Part shown: positions 47,746-60,015 of the stretch, piece by piece | How positions within the stretch are numbered: the first letter of the stretch is position 1 | Layout of the letters: each line of letters opens with the position of its first letter | Assembly (NCBI GenBank): GCA_030340625.1 | Contig: JAOPHQ010002883.1 | Coordinates: 20,001 to 84,000 of the forward strand | Reading direction: 5' to 3' | Origin: Merluccius polli | Taxonomy: Eukaryota; Chordata; Actinopteri; Gadiformes; Merlucciidae | DNA: 64,000 bases | The notes under the pieces: generated by a model | The model's input: only the letters and a program-made list of their open reading frames with translations | Database searches by the model: none | What the model was told of the DNA's origin: nothing | Translations under genes and position numbers: made by a program

Positions 47746-49126
47746 TCATTTGGTTTGGATACAAGTAAAAATTATAAAGATACAAACATACAAAATACAA
47801 AGATGACAATTGATTTGGTCTTAGTAGTTGGAATCAAGTCGTACAATCAAAACCAGAGAACCCGGACTCTGCGGTGTTCATAAGACAAACAAGTTGCTCA
47901 TTAAAGATGCTGAAGATGTGCCAAGACTCAATATGTCAGCAAATGTTTATTGCTGAAACCGGCTCGTTAGAGACGGCTTTCTTGGAATGGAAAAACAAAC
48001 AAAATGATAACTCAATACAAGAAACAGATGTTTCTGCCAAGAACTTCAATTCATGCAAATCATTCATCAAGTCACCAAACAAACAAAACAGCTTACCTTA
48101 CAGTTACTATAGCAACTCCACTTCACACTAAGATGGACCTTTAATTAACTGTCGCCACAGACTGTAGCTTCCCCGCTCCACACTACCAGGTCTCCTATTT
48201 ATTATCCATTAGGAAATATTATTATTACTACTATTACTACTCCTAACAACCAACCTCACTTTAATCTAATGCCATAATTATCCTTAAACTTTCTTGTATC
48301 AGTTTTACGTATGTGCATTTAATCGACAAAGGACTTTTTACTGTTTCAGAGGTTTTGTTGATTACTTTCCAGTCTAGGGCACTAGCTCTAGTAGTGAGTT
48401 ACCAACAGTGAATTAAACTCTGAGTGACCATGATCTCATACAGCTCTCATGGAATGGGAGGTCAGGCTTTTAAAACCCAGCCCACATCCCAGGACAATTT
48501 AGCGTTGCACGTTGCGGTCCTTTGTAGTGAAAAGTCCTGACACCGACAGAGAAATCAATGGCCTAGATTTGACAAGAGGGTAGCCATTTTCAAATTGCAA
48601 CGGCTTAAAATATTGAGCTCTGGCATTTTTTTGTCAACAATTTATGCCCTTGTCTTCTACATGTATATCATGTGGGAATTGGCCATTCGTCTTCTGAAAA
48701 GCACCGGCAGTACAGTCATTTTTGTCAATTACAGGGAGCTCTAGCCGAGCCTGCATAGCATCAGGGGATTTTAAGCAAAAAACACATTCAGGAAATCTGA
48801 ATAAACCTGGCAACCAATCAAACAGTGAGGTAGAGTTTAGAACGTAAACAATAAAGTATTGCGAAGACAGCAACTAGCACCCGTGCTAGTGCAGCAGTGG
48901 GAACCTGCTGTGCAATGACTGAGTTGCTGTCAAATATGTTGACAGAAAGGTTGAACGTTTAGAATTGATTAGCCCTTTATTGTCTCCCTTAGGAGAAATT
49001 TGTCTTGGGCTTTCAAGAAAACAGGTGATGTAGCAGCACACATCCTCTCCATGTACACACAATATGTGCACTGAAGCCAGCTCAAGTTCAAAGATGTGTA
49101 TATGTGTGTTTGTGTCTGACTGAGAG

Positions 49127-49128
49127 AC

Positions 49129-49187
<59 letters not shown>

Positions 49188-49188
49188 A
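49127..49188. repeat. (GAAA)n tetranucleotide microsatellite
   Basis: About 15 uninterrupted GAAA units. Confidence 0.95.
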
Positions 49189-49545
49189 AAATACGCAGGT
49201 GAAAACCTGCAGCTGACATATTTGAACTGCCTTCTTTACATTTGGGATTTATCTAGAGCCATTGGATTTTCAGTGGCAGTTGAGAGAGAAAGAGAAGTAC
49301 CAGGAAGAACAAGCTTTAAAAACATGATGAAATGAAAAAAAAAAATACATTTTTGTTTGTTTGGATGAAAGCATGTTAAATCATATTCGGAGCAACGGTG
49401 CTCTGTGGTCCTTGGACAAAGTTTTCCCTTAGTAGGTAAAGAGATGGATAAAAGAGCTGCTTGATCCCAGACCAGCAAGGACAGATATAGTGGGGTAGAG
49501 GTGAGTGTATTTTGTAAGACAGATCACGGCTTCAGTAATTTAGAT

Positions 49546-49812
49546 TTAAAGGGCCCCTATTTTACCACCAGGTGTGATGTTGATTAGCCATTACAAGCCA
49601 AGTCAAAAACAAGTGGGAGTGTTCACCCAGATGTATAATGGATATATCAGCCTACCAGTTGGTGTCCACTGGATAGGCTGATCTATCCATCATAAATCCG
49701 GGCGAACACTCCCACTTGTGATGTCACGAGAGGATAGATTTTGACTTTGCTTTTGACTGGCTTGTAATGGCTAATCAACATCACACATGGTGCTAAAATA
49801 GGAGCACTTTAA
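49546..49812. mobile_element. 267-bp palindromic TTAA-type MITE
   Basis: TTAAAGGGCCCCTATTTTA at the left and the inverse of TAAAATAGGAGCACTTTAA at the right, with arms of about 90 bp matching (TGATGTTGATTAGCCATTAC and inverse). TTAA at both ends serves as target duplication. Confidence 0.85.
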
Positions 49813-49942
49813 CAGGTTATTTTCTAGGGACAGGAATCGGAAGGGAGCTCGCGATACGATTTTCCAACTTTTGATAGGGATATACGATATGTATTGTATG
49901 GATAGGATATGTATTGCGATTTTGTAAATACTGCGATTTACA

Positions 49943-50007
<65 letters not shown>

Positions 50008-53000
50008 ATTATGATTATTATTATGATATTATTATGATTTTATGTTTTGTGTGGTTTAACATCAGGTTTCGGGTTCTACAGGTCCGTCATTTTTATAAAT
50101 GAATGTGGCCGAACAGAACAGAATGGAATGTAGTCAAAGCAAATTGACTACAGAGTGACTAAGTCATGCTCACCTCACGCCTGGACCTTAGAAACAAACA
50201 AAGTTACATTTAAAGATTCCATTTAAATCAAATTAAATGTTCCTGGCAGGGTTTGTCTAATTAAAATATAAATGTCCACATGAAGAAATTTGTAATTTGT
50301 TGAAAAAATGTCCACAAGACTGTGGCATAACATATAAAATAAGGGAGCAAAAAGCAGCGGGACTCACTTCAATGTTTGTTTGAACGTTTTTTAATTTGTA
50401 TGGGTACCAGCTAACTATAGTCTGTTTCAATCTGTTTGATTTTCTGTCGTTACACAGTTTTACCCATGACATTTTTAAAACAAATTAGATATTTCTTGAT
50501 GTGGAAAATTAAATAAAAAACAACCATGCCATGGAGATTCAGATTCTAATTGAAACTTTTTTATATTTAGCTCTGTTGACTCCCATTTAACTTTTTCTGT
50601 TTCTAAGGTCCAGATGTGACGCATGAGGTACACTATAGTGCCCTCTGTAGGATGGTACCATTATTTTGCTTTGTTAACACATTTGTGTAAAACCAAAAAA
50701 AGCTTTTTGAGTTCACCTGATGATACAAGTATTGCGGATGCAAAGAATAGAGATTCTCATATAAATACATTTTTTCACCCATCCCTAGTTATTGCCAAAC
50801 AACAGTTTGGAATAATATTGACAAAATATGATGTTGCGATATTGACATTCATTCCAATATTCTTAAACATGTTAAAAAAAAGTTATGGGAAAACACATCA
50901 AAATAGATTCATAACATATCAAAATAAGTATTGTTACAACACAAGGGTTTACTACTACTCTCTCTGAGGGTGAGCTGATTGCAGGGGTGCATAGATATTT
51001 TCTGGCCAGCTTGCTCAGAGTGGGGTAGGGGTATTAATTTCAATGTTTGAACAAGGACAAAATATATTTCTTGTGATCCGTGATCCAGACTAGTGTGTTT
51101 TTTCTTTGCATGCTCTTGAATAGCGCTAGTGCTGCTGTGCAATTTTGATTGAAACTTTGCACAATGTACAAACCACCTTTTTTGTTTTACACTAATTTGA
51201 AGTACCCCCATACTTTCAAAGCCATGTGTCAATTTGAACTTAAGTAGGTTGTGTTTCCAATGAGAGCACTCACACTGGTGCCACCAAACAGACGTGCTTT
51301 AACTTCCAGCACTGCTCCAAACCTTGGCACACATTGCAGCGCCATCCATTGAGACCCATTATATTAAACACAGAGCAAGACCTAAAATCGAATCTTCCAA
51401 CGTGTGTTGTCCTTTCTACTAGTCTACCAAGAGGGAATCCGAAAGCCACCGACTTCCTCCACACAGCACTTATGTGATTGTACTTTTGCTTTTTGAAGCA
51501 TTATTCAAATAAAACATGCATTTTACCATCTTACATGGTGGCGCAGTGCCACTGTAAACATTTTTGGGGAGAACTCTAGCTCTCTCTTTCTATCCTGCAA
51601 CTCTAATTTGGAAGCTCCACTGAATCACACCAATTCACTGTGCCTGGGAGAAGTAGAATTATGGTGGCCCATAAAGATTGAAAGTTACTAACTGACTGTG
51701 AGTGAGTGGGTGAGCAAGTCCCCATTGTTCAAAAGTTGTGTGAGAAAGAGTAGTTGGGTAGGCAGTATATGGTGGGATAGGCAATCTTGCAGCCTTCCAT
51801 TTCTTAAAGCTGCAGCAGGGACAAGAAACCCACCGTGACCCATCTCCCTGTGGATAGGGGTAGGTAAGCAATCTCCTTTTCACCGCTCCGTAATTTAGCA
51901 ATATTGGAGTTAATATTAGGATGTTTCAACCCAGTTGACACCCAATAATACCATTATTTTTATATGTATATGCAGTAGTACCAGCTCCCCTGGATTGCAA
52001 TTGTTCCATGATTGTAAAACCAGTAGCAGATTTCAGTTCTGTATTCTGTACTTAACTCAGTTGAGTCACTACTTTGCTAATTACCCATTATTTAATTTAG
52101 CATACATTTCAGGATTGATTTCCGTCAAACTAATTTAGAAAAATTGGTTGTCCCTGCAGCCGGCCGTTGGCCAATAAATAACAAGTTGCTTAGTAAAGCA
52201 AACTTTGTTTTTACTTGCCCTCTACACACATTTCTTAGGGATGGGGAAGGATATGCAATGTTTGCTTATAATCAATACTTTTTTGCAACCTACCCAATGA
52301 TTTCTGTATTTACGAGTAGGATGAGTGCTTTTGTTTGTGCGTACATGTTACATATCCCTACCCAGCATGCACTAGGTTGACCTAGTTAAGAATTGAAAGA
52401 TGAATGCCATTAATTACACTAATAATGAGGGAAATTGAATGTCAAAAATAGTTTTCTTAAATTATATTAAATGACTTTTTAAGTTTTTAGTTTTTTTGGA
52501 ATAGAAACTTGTAAAACAATAAAAATCGATCCAACATAAATCCTTGAGTCCTGTTTTAAAAAAAAAAAATAAACCACAGAAACAGAAACAGCACAGCCAG
52601 CCCTTTAGAACGCAAGCAGCTTTGTTTGAGAAGCCCTAAATCTTTCATATTATACTCCTGGAGATGAAATATTCAGCTTAGACAACAGATGTGCCAACAG
52701 GAAACAACAGTGAATGGAGGGCGGCAATTTGCTGTGGTCTTGCTTGAGGAGGGGGTGCCATCTGTTGGTTAAGCCCGCTTTAGATAATCAAGTCTTATGC
52801 AAAATACATCGACACAAGTCACTCAGCCTTTTAAAACACACTGCCCGGGACACTTTCATATTCATATGCGAGATCCAAGAGAAAATATAAAGAAAAATAT
52901 GTAATGGGTTTTGTCGCCTTCTTCTAGTCTTAAGTCTGTACTTATGCTACCCAACTGTGTACTTGAGATGGGAGAGGAGTGAATTCATATAGTCTCAACA

Positions 53001-53029
53001 AGTCACATTCTGTATCCATAGTGCACCCA

Positions 53030-53124
<95 letters not shown>

Positions 53125-53125
53125 G
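53030..53125. repeat. compound (CA)n(TA)n(CA)n microsatellite
   Basis: CA, then about 65 nt of TA, then CA. Confidence 0.95.
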
Positions 53126-55362
53126 GATATACATTTGTATTGGAATTGATTTTTCATACACACTCACATGCACACACACGCACATACACACAGGGCCCCT
53201 GGGCATGGTGCTTCAGTGAGGTGTGCTGGGAGGAGAGTTTAATCAGCACTAGATGGGGAATAGATAGTCCCCTTGCTAAGACAATGCTTCCTCTGTTGAG
53301 TGACTGGCAACACGGAGAGCCACAGAGTAATAATTGGGGGGAATGAGAAGAGCTGATATTGCATTTTAGTCAAAGCCCACGGTCTCCTCTCCTCTCTCTT
53401 CCAGCGTGGCCAGAATGATCTTGTGTCACCACAAACTCACATGAGGGAGAGACAGACACAGACAGACAGATTTGAAAATGTTTTTAAAGAGTACCAAGTA
53501 CCAAGCAAGGTCAAATAAATGTAATATATGAACATATATAATATTATATGAAGTTATTCATCCATGGTGAAATATGGATGTCAAATATTACATTTTTGTG
53601 TGTATAGTATATATTATTAATTTTATTGTGCAGAAATATACATTTACATATGCATTACTGAATGACTCGCAAATTGTTGCATAGCCACTCACTTGATGGG
53701 ATTTACGCCGATCTGGTTTCAAGGGTGAATTAGTCGCAAATTAAGGGAAATTGAGTGCTAATAGGAGCTGTTAAGTTTCACGTGAGTCAGTATTCTGCCT
53801 GGCTTCCTCTGGAAACAGTGAATATCCTTGAATATCAGGATGGTCTCACAAGGCTGAACAAGGTCTTGTGCAACACATGTAAAAATCAATGAACACTCAT
53901 GGTGGAAAAAGACCCATGTTTTGCCAACCAAGAGTTTGAACGGTACCAACAGTTTTTTTTGTTCTCGATGAAACAACCAAAGAGCGGCAATGTTTTTTTC
54001 TTCTGTTTACAAGTATCGCATGTCTAGGCAGAAATGCCTATAGCATCGGTTAGATTCATCAGCTGCCTAATATTCTGCCTAATAAGTTCTACTTTCCTTG
54101 GGAGTGTTAAGGGTTTTCAAGCAAATAGTAAAACAATACAAGAACCGACACATTCGAGTCGAGGTATTTGGTAGGGATTTCTGTACATAAGTACAAGAAA
54201 TTCCAATTGTAGTTTGAACAAGGTCTTGTGCACAACCACATTAATGATGGTATAAGGAATGGCATGTCGAAGCCAAAGGGCTTCCATCAAAGGCAATTGC
54301 AGATTTAAAAAACAAATAAGAAGAACCAAGAGGAACAAGAGTCAGAGAGACCGTTCTTAAGACACATTGGGACAACGCTTCTCCTTACATCTGGATCATC
54401 ACATAACACAGCGTTTGTTCTACTCTTTGAAAAAATAAAAAGAGAAATCCCATCAAAGATGTTTAAATGTCAAACGCAGGGCAAGTTGCGGTTTCCTCAT
54501 CCTACGCAAATACAGCTGATAAAGGGCGGGCTTCCAATCAACGCCTGTTGGCCTTTCCATAGCAGAGACATGACACTGTTCCTAAATACCAGCTCTAGCA
54601 ACACACACAAACGATTGGATCTAAAAGAAGATCACTTGTGTTTGACTAAACAGTAGCCATGTTTATGTTCTAACATAACACTTTGAAGGACATAACAAAT
54701 ACCATAGAAAGCAGACTAATATGTATCTATGGTTCTCTCTCACTGTTCTATTATTTATGCAATCGATAAGTCTCATGCACACATAACACACACATAGCTC
54801 ATACATGAGCCTGAGTTAATGGTTAACAGCAACAATGCTCTGGTAGAAAGAGGTCACGCATTTATGAAACACAACTGTCTGTTGCCAAGTAGCATATTCA
54901 AAATGAGGCTAAATAATAAGAAAAAGCTGAAGCTGAAAAGTTAATAATGGGAATAATTATACAAAAGCACACAACACAATAAGCATAATATAACATGCAT
55001 TCAGGTCATTCTTTTTCTGGTATGCTACAAAATCTATACACAAATATTTGTTATATATATATTAAATATACAAGTATTATTTTTTTCACATCTAATTCAT
55101 TCTTATAATATATCATTAGATGTTCTCCTCTCTGTACCTTCAGGCTGGCCATTACGTTGCACTCTTTTCCAGGGTGGGGAAACCATGGTTTAGAATGAAG
55201 GCCTGCCATTGGTCACCTGTTGTCATTCTATCATCATCACCAAGTGTGTCAGACTAGCCTTTCTCTGAAGCAGGCAATCCGCTGCTACGAGCCTCTTAAA
55301 GCAAGACAAATGCACCACAGCAAATAACCGCATAATAGCCTGCACTCCAATAGAGGGAAAGG

Positions 55363-55416
<54 letters not shown>

Positions 55417-55857
55417 GAATATTATGACAGCAAGTGGTTTATATTGACATATCTGGCCCTGTGCGTGCATGTGGGCGAAGGCAGAGTATGGTGAATAATG
55501 ATTCATGGTAAAGTTGAACATAATTAGCTATCCTCCCACTATGGAGATTGGAGACATAATACCCAGGTGGCACGGCCCTGCTTCAGCAGCAGCATGGACG
55601 CCTGTCGGTGGTGCACGGCATCTCAAGCGTGGGCAGGGAAGGAAATGTGTGAATACCAAATGCCAAACGCACCCAATGTTTGGGTTTGTGTCTGTATTAG
55701 ATATGTGTATCCTTGTTTTTGTATGCATGCATGCATGAATAGATAGACGACAATGTGTCCATGAGATGTGGAAGAGAAAATGGAACACTATTGTAAGTGA
55801 TTTGGCTCAAAAACATACATTCATGATGTTTGGAGAAGGGGCTGGCACACGTGTTTG

Positions 55858-55942
55858 GATTGAGTCTCATGGTTCTCATGCATTCGGCTCTATAACAATG
55901 TCCAGTTGTAAAATGAATGCATGAGAACCATGAGACTCAATC
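55858..55942. repeat. perfect 28-bp inverted repeat (hairpin)
   Basis: The left arm 55858-55885 starts GATTGAGTCTCATGGTTC. The right arm 55915-55942 is its exact reverse complement. The loop is 29 nt. Pairing continues outward with mismatches for several more bases. Confidence 0.9.
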
Positions 55943-56827
55943 AAAACACAATTTAATCAAAGCAAAGTGGGGCGAGCAACACATTTCTGATTGCAACTTG
56001 AAGGTCATCCAAAATCAAAACTCTAAACCGTTTTAGAAACTAACTAAACTGGTTCTGATGACCAAGTCCTCCTTGTACTTTTCAAAGTGAGAGGAGAGGT
56101 CGCTCAAGCATAGCAGCATGGCAACCCCATGCCAGCATGGCAAAATATTTATATCTTGAACTTTTATTGGACTATGGTGACACACAATTTAAGCACAGCA
56201 ACTAATCACAGCGTCTCACCACAGGCATTCAGTGGAGAGGATTACTTGGTGGGGCTCTGTTTGAGTAGGGGCTTGATGTAGTGGTTTGTATGGCCGTCTA
56301 GGGCCTAGAACAAAAACACTTTTCCCAGTAAAACCATGATGATGTTGCAGAGGTCTCTTAGTGCTTAGTTACCTAAGGGCATCCAAAAACTTAAACTGAG
56401 ATGGGCAATTTCAGGGAATTTCTGAAATGATCAATATACTTTTCAGAAACAATGTTCATTTGAAAAGCAACCCTAAGGGTTAGTTTAATGAAGCAGCAGA
56501 ACCAGCATTAAGACAGACATATTAACATTCACACTGAGGAAAGTAAAAGGAATGTAAACGGACATATTTCCATTCTCAAATTGATGGGAAATGTCTTTAT
56601 TTTAAATTATTCATTGAGGTGATTATACCATATATCCACATTTGTATTAAAGAGTAGAACCTTGACTAAGAACCTATATAATATAATTTGCTGGAAACTG
56701 TAAAGCAGTAAAATAGGATTAGCATAAATACAAGTAGTCCAAGTGGTATTAATGCTGTTCCTTCCTTGTCAGAAGGAATATCATTCATACCACGGCTATG
56801 TCAGCTATTAGGAGTGCAAGTATTTAG

Positions 56828-56975
56828 TGGTCCTGACTAGCTCAACTGGTAGAGCATGGCATTAACATTGTCAGGGTTAGGGGTTCAAATCCCACTGGGA
56901 CCACCCATGCTCAAAATGTATGCACTCATGGTATTGTAAGATGCTTTGGATAAAAGCATCCACCAAATGTCATAT
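56828..56975 (+). mobile_element. tRNA-derived SINE
   Basis: A box TAGCTCAACTGGTAGAGCA, B box GGTTCAAATCCC, then the tail GTAAGATGCTTTGGATAAA with CACCAAATGTCA. The head folds like a tRNA but lacks a proper anticodon arm, and the tail is the LINE-like end of fish SINEs. Confidence 0.85.
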
Positions 56976-58063
56976 ATTATATTATTGCTTACCTAAGCAA
57001 GATTGAAAAAGATCTTCAAGCAATACATCTACTATCTCAATCTAATACATCTAATGAATGAAGAGTGTAATGGAATGGTCAAGTAGGATAAATTGATCAA
57101 AGTGGGGTCTATATGGTGGCTGAAACCAACAGAGCAGAGGTGCTGAAGATTTTGTTGTGCGTGGGAAGAAGGAATTGCAATAACCATAAGGCAAGAAGAA
57201 GGAAGTAAAAGCAATAATGACTTGGCTCCACTGTTCCATCTGACAGAGCCACTACAACCACAACATTATCTCACACTTGCACTGTGGCAGTATTGACAAT
57301 AGTCGGAAATAGGATATGGAACAAGGTTTACACACAGCAAACATGAATGGTCATAGTTCGAATTATGGGGGAGCTAAGGGGAGCTCGGCTCCCCTGAAGA
57401 GGACATGCACTCCCCTGAAAGCTTAATTTGAGAAATGTAGGGGGAGCTCCAAAAACAACATACATTTGTTGTGTCATGGATTATAGATTTTGATTTTCTG
57501 TACATTTAGGCTCCTGAAATAAATAATAATAATAAAAATGGGTAACACTCCATAATAAGGGTCCTTAATAAATAGCAAACTAGTCATTAACTAACCCTTT
57601 GTTAATTGTTACTAAAATATCTATTTGCCACAAGTTAATGGTTTTTTAATCATTAATTAAATATTAGTTATTTGTGTATAATCTGTTTGTTAATGTTTTA
57701 ACAAACAAAAAACAATCTATTAACAAATACTGTATTAATAGTTTTTTAATAGTTAACAAAATGTATTCTTGGCACTAATTAACAGTTATTTATTACATAA
57801 TTAGAATGTTAAATGCTTATTTACAAACTATATGTTAATATAGAAGTTAATGACATATTAGTATTCAACTAATTGTTACTAAACTGTTTCTGCCTATCCC
57901 AATTGTTATTAAACTGTGTTTCTGCCCATCCCAATATGAACCACTTCTCATAGGACCCTTATAATAAAGTTGGTTACGCTTAATTAATATATTAGTAATA
58001 TATAACTATCAGTGTGGGGCCCCTTATAATAAAGTTGGTTAAGAGTTATTCATATATTAGTAA

Positions 58064-58216
58064 GAATTCACAAAGCTCCTTGATCAAGCCAAACAAGCAA
58101 AGCTGAAAGATGTGGCAGTTGTTTGCCAAAACTACATCAAAGGTGATGCCCAGATTCAGTCAAAAGTGGGAGACTTAAAAAGTCTCTTAAAAATTCCATA
58201 TGGAAAGAGAGCATAA
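58064..58216 (+). pseudogene. captured 50-codon ORF tail inside the foldback
   Basis: An open frame without ATG runs EFTKLLDQAKQAKLKDVAVV, CQNYIKGDAQIQSKVGDLKS, LLKIPYGKRA, stop. It is hydrophilic, balanced in composition, and followed by T-rich and AATAAA-containing sequence like a 3' UTR (AATAAA at about 58431). I do not recognise the parent gene. Confidence 0.4.
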
Positions 58217-58663
58217 TTGTTTTTTTTTGTTTTGTTTTTTCTACCTCAGTTTGTGGGGTTTATTTTGTTTGTTTTGCTTCAAGTGTTGTAAAACAGAATG
58301 TAGAAATATTGCCTGTTTTTCATTTTCATACATTCTGTTTAAGTGGTCGGTGTTCCAGGAGGCCATCAGCTTAACTAAAGGTGTCAGTTGTAAAATAAAA
58401 AGAAAATAAAAAGCTATTGGAGTGTTTATAAATAAAGTGTGTTCATCCCCCTTTCCAACAGTGTTACCTTTAGTGGTCAGCTTTCCAGAAAATAAAAAGC
58501 TATTGGAGAGTTCTTTAACTTTATAAATAAAGTGTGTTCATCCCCCTTCCCAACAGTGTGTGCTGAGATCATTCATTTCCAGTGTGAGAGACCCAGTGTA
58601 AAATATTTTCTATCTTCAATACATGTTATAAGAAATATTTGTAAATAATTAATGATTACTGTT

Positions 58664-59080
58664 CCAACTTTATTATAAGGGTCCCCCCATACTGATAGTT
58701 ATAAATTACTAATGCATTAATAATGGTTAACCAACTTTATTATAAGGGTCCCAATACTGATAGTTATATATTACTAATATATTAATTATGGTTAACCAAC
58801 TTTATTATAAGGGTCCCCAATACTGATGGTTATATATTACTAATGTATTAATTATGGTTAACCAACTTTATTATAAGGGTCCCCATACTGATAGTTATAT
58901 ATTACTAATATATTAATTATGGTTAACCAACTTTATTATAAGGGTCCCCAATACTGATAGTTATATATTACTAATATATGAATAACTCTTAACCAACCTT
59001 ATTATAAGGGGCCCCACACTGATAGTTATATATTACTAATATATTAATTAAGCGTAACCAACTTTATTATAAGGGTCCTA
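58664..59080. repeat. 65-67-bp tandem array in the foldback's right arm
   Basis: Six full units plus a partial, each CCAACTTTATTATAAGGGTC then TACTGATAGTTATATATTAC then AATATATTAATTAYGGTTAA. The left arm has only about two units (57957-58060), inverted, so the arms differ in copy number. Confidence 0.88.
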
Positions 59081-59709
59081 TGAGAAGTGGTTCATATTGG
59101 GATGGGCAGAAACACAGTTTAATAACAATTGGGATAGGCAGAAACAGTTTAGTAACAATTAGTTAAATACTAATATGTCATTAACTTCTATATTAACATA
59201 TAGTTTGTAAATAAGCATTTAACATTCTAATTATGTAATAAATAACTGTTAATTAGTGCCAAGAATACATTTAGTTAACTATTAAAACACTATTAATACA
59301 GTATTTGTTAATATATTGTTTTTTGTTTGTTAAACATTAACAAACAGATTATACACAAATAACTAATATTTAATTAATGATTAAAAAACCATTAACTTGT
59401 GGCAAATAGATATTTTAGTAACAATTAACAAAGGGTTAGTTAATGACTAGTTTGCTATTTATTAAGGACCCTTATTATGGAGTGTTACCTAAAAAGGTTG
59501 ATGTTGTGTTTATTCGTTCATAACTTCCCATTTCCGTGCGTGGTGGCGCAGTCAAATCACCACGTTTACGCTACACTACGTTTACGTCGAGTACTGAATG
59601 TGATTCACGTAAACGTCTCGGACAATTTGGATTCATCAAAAGATTTACAAGCATCGAGACAGTTTGGCACACGATAGAGCGGTTGAGATTTCGGAGATGA
59701 GAGAAAAAG

Positions 59710-60015
59710 ATGGAAGGCGCATCTCGCTGTGACACGGAGAGGCAGACATTCAGGGACCTGCACAAACTTCTCACAAGCACTGGACTTTTGGCTGACTTGG
59801 CTTGCATGAAGGACATTCTACGAGAACTAGAAAGCCTGTCGCTAAAATTGCAACAAAAAGAAACATCTTTAGTAGATGCAAGTTGCCACATTCAGGCACC
59901 CCTGCCTTTTGTATCATCTTGGATTAAGGCAGGCCACCGACCCTCAACATCCTGGGTTACAGGATGGAAAGCAAAGACAGAAGACCCCAGGCCCCTGTGG
60001 TCGCTTCTGATTTAA
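59710..60015 (+). pseudogene. hAT (KIAA1586-like) transposase relic exon
   Basis: 101 codons; the core LLADLACMKDILRELESLSL KLQQKETSLVDA (given in two parts) resembles the C-terminal helical region before the dimerisation part of KIAA1586/ZMYM-type hAT-derived proteins in fish. After the stop, TTTAAG|GTAAGAATC looks like a donor. Too short to be active. Assignment is by memory of the family only. Confidence 0.45.

Larger units (their letters stand above)
57541..59488. mobile_element. 1.95-kb foldback (long inverted repeat) element
   Basis: Arms of about 500 bp are inverted copies, starting GGTAACACTCCATAATAAGG and ending with its inverse. Flanks TAAAAATG (57533-57540) and TAAAAAGG (59489-59496) match 7/8, fitting an 8-bp target duplication. 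The GGTAACACT end resembles the nested MITE at 17570. The middle holds non-palindromic cargo (58064-58660) and the right arm a 66-bp tandem array. Confidence 0.85.

Noticed and set aside
49833..50790. Possible element bounded by CTAGGGACAGGAATCGG and the inverse of CACCCATCCCTAG
   Set aside because: The end similarity is suggestive of a fish hAT family, but flanking bases do not form a convincing target duplication.
56828..56905. Possible tRNA gene
   Set aside because: A and B boxes are present but the cloverleaf is imperfect and a SINE tail follows; it is a SINE head.
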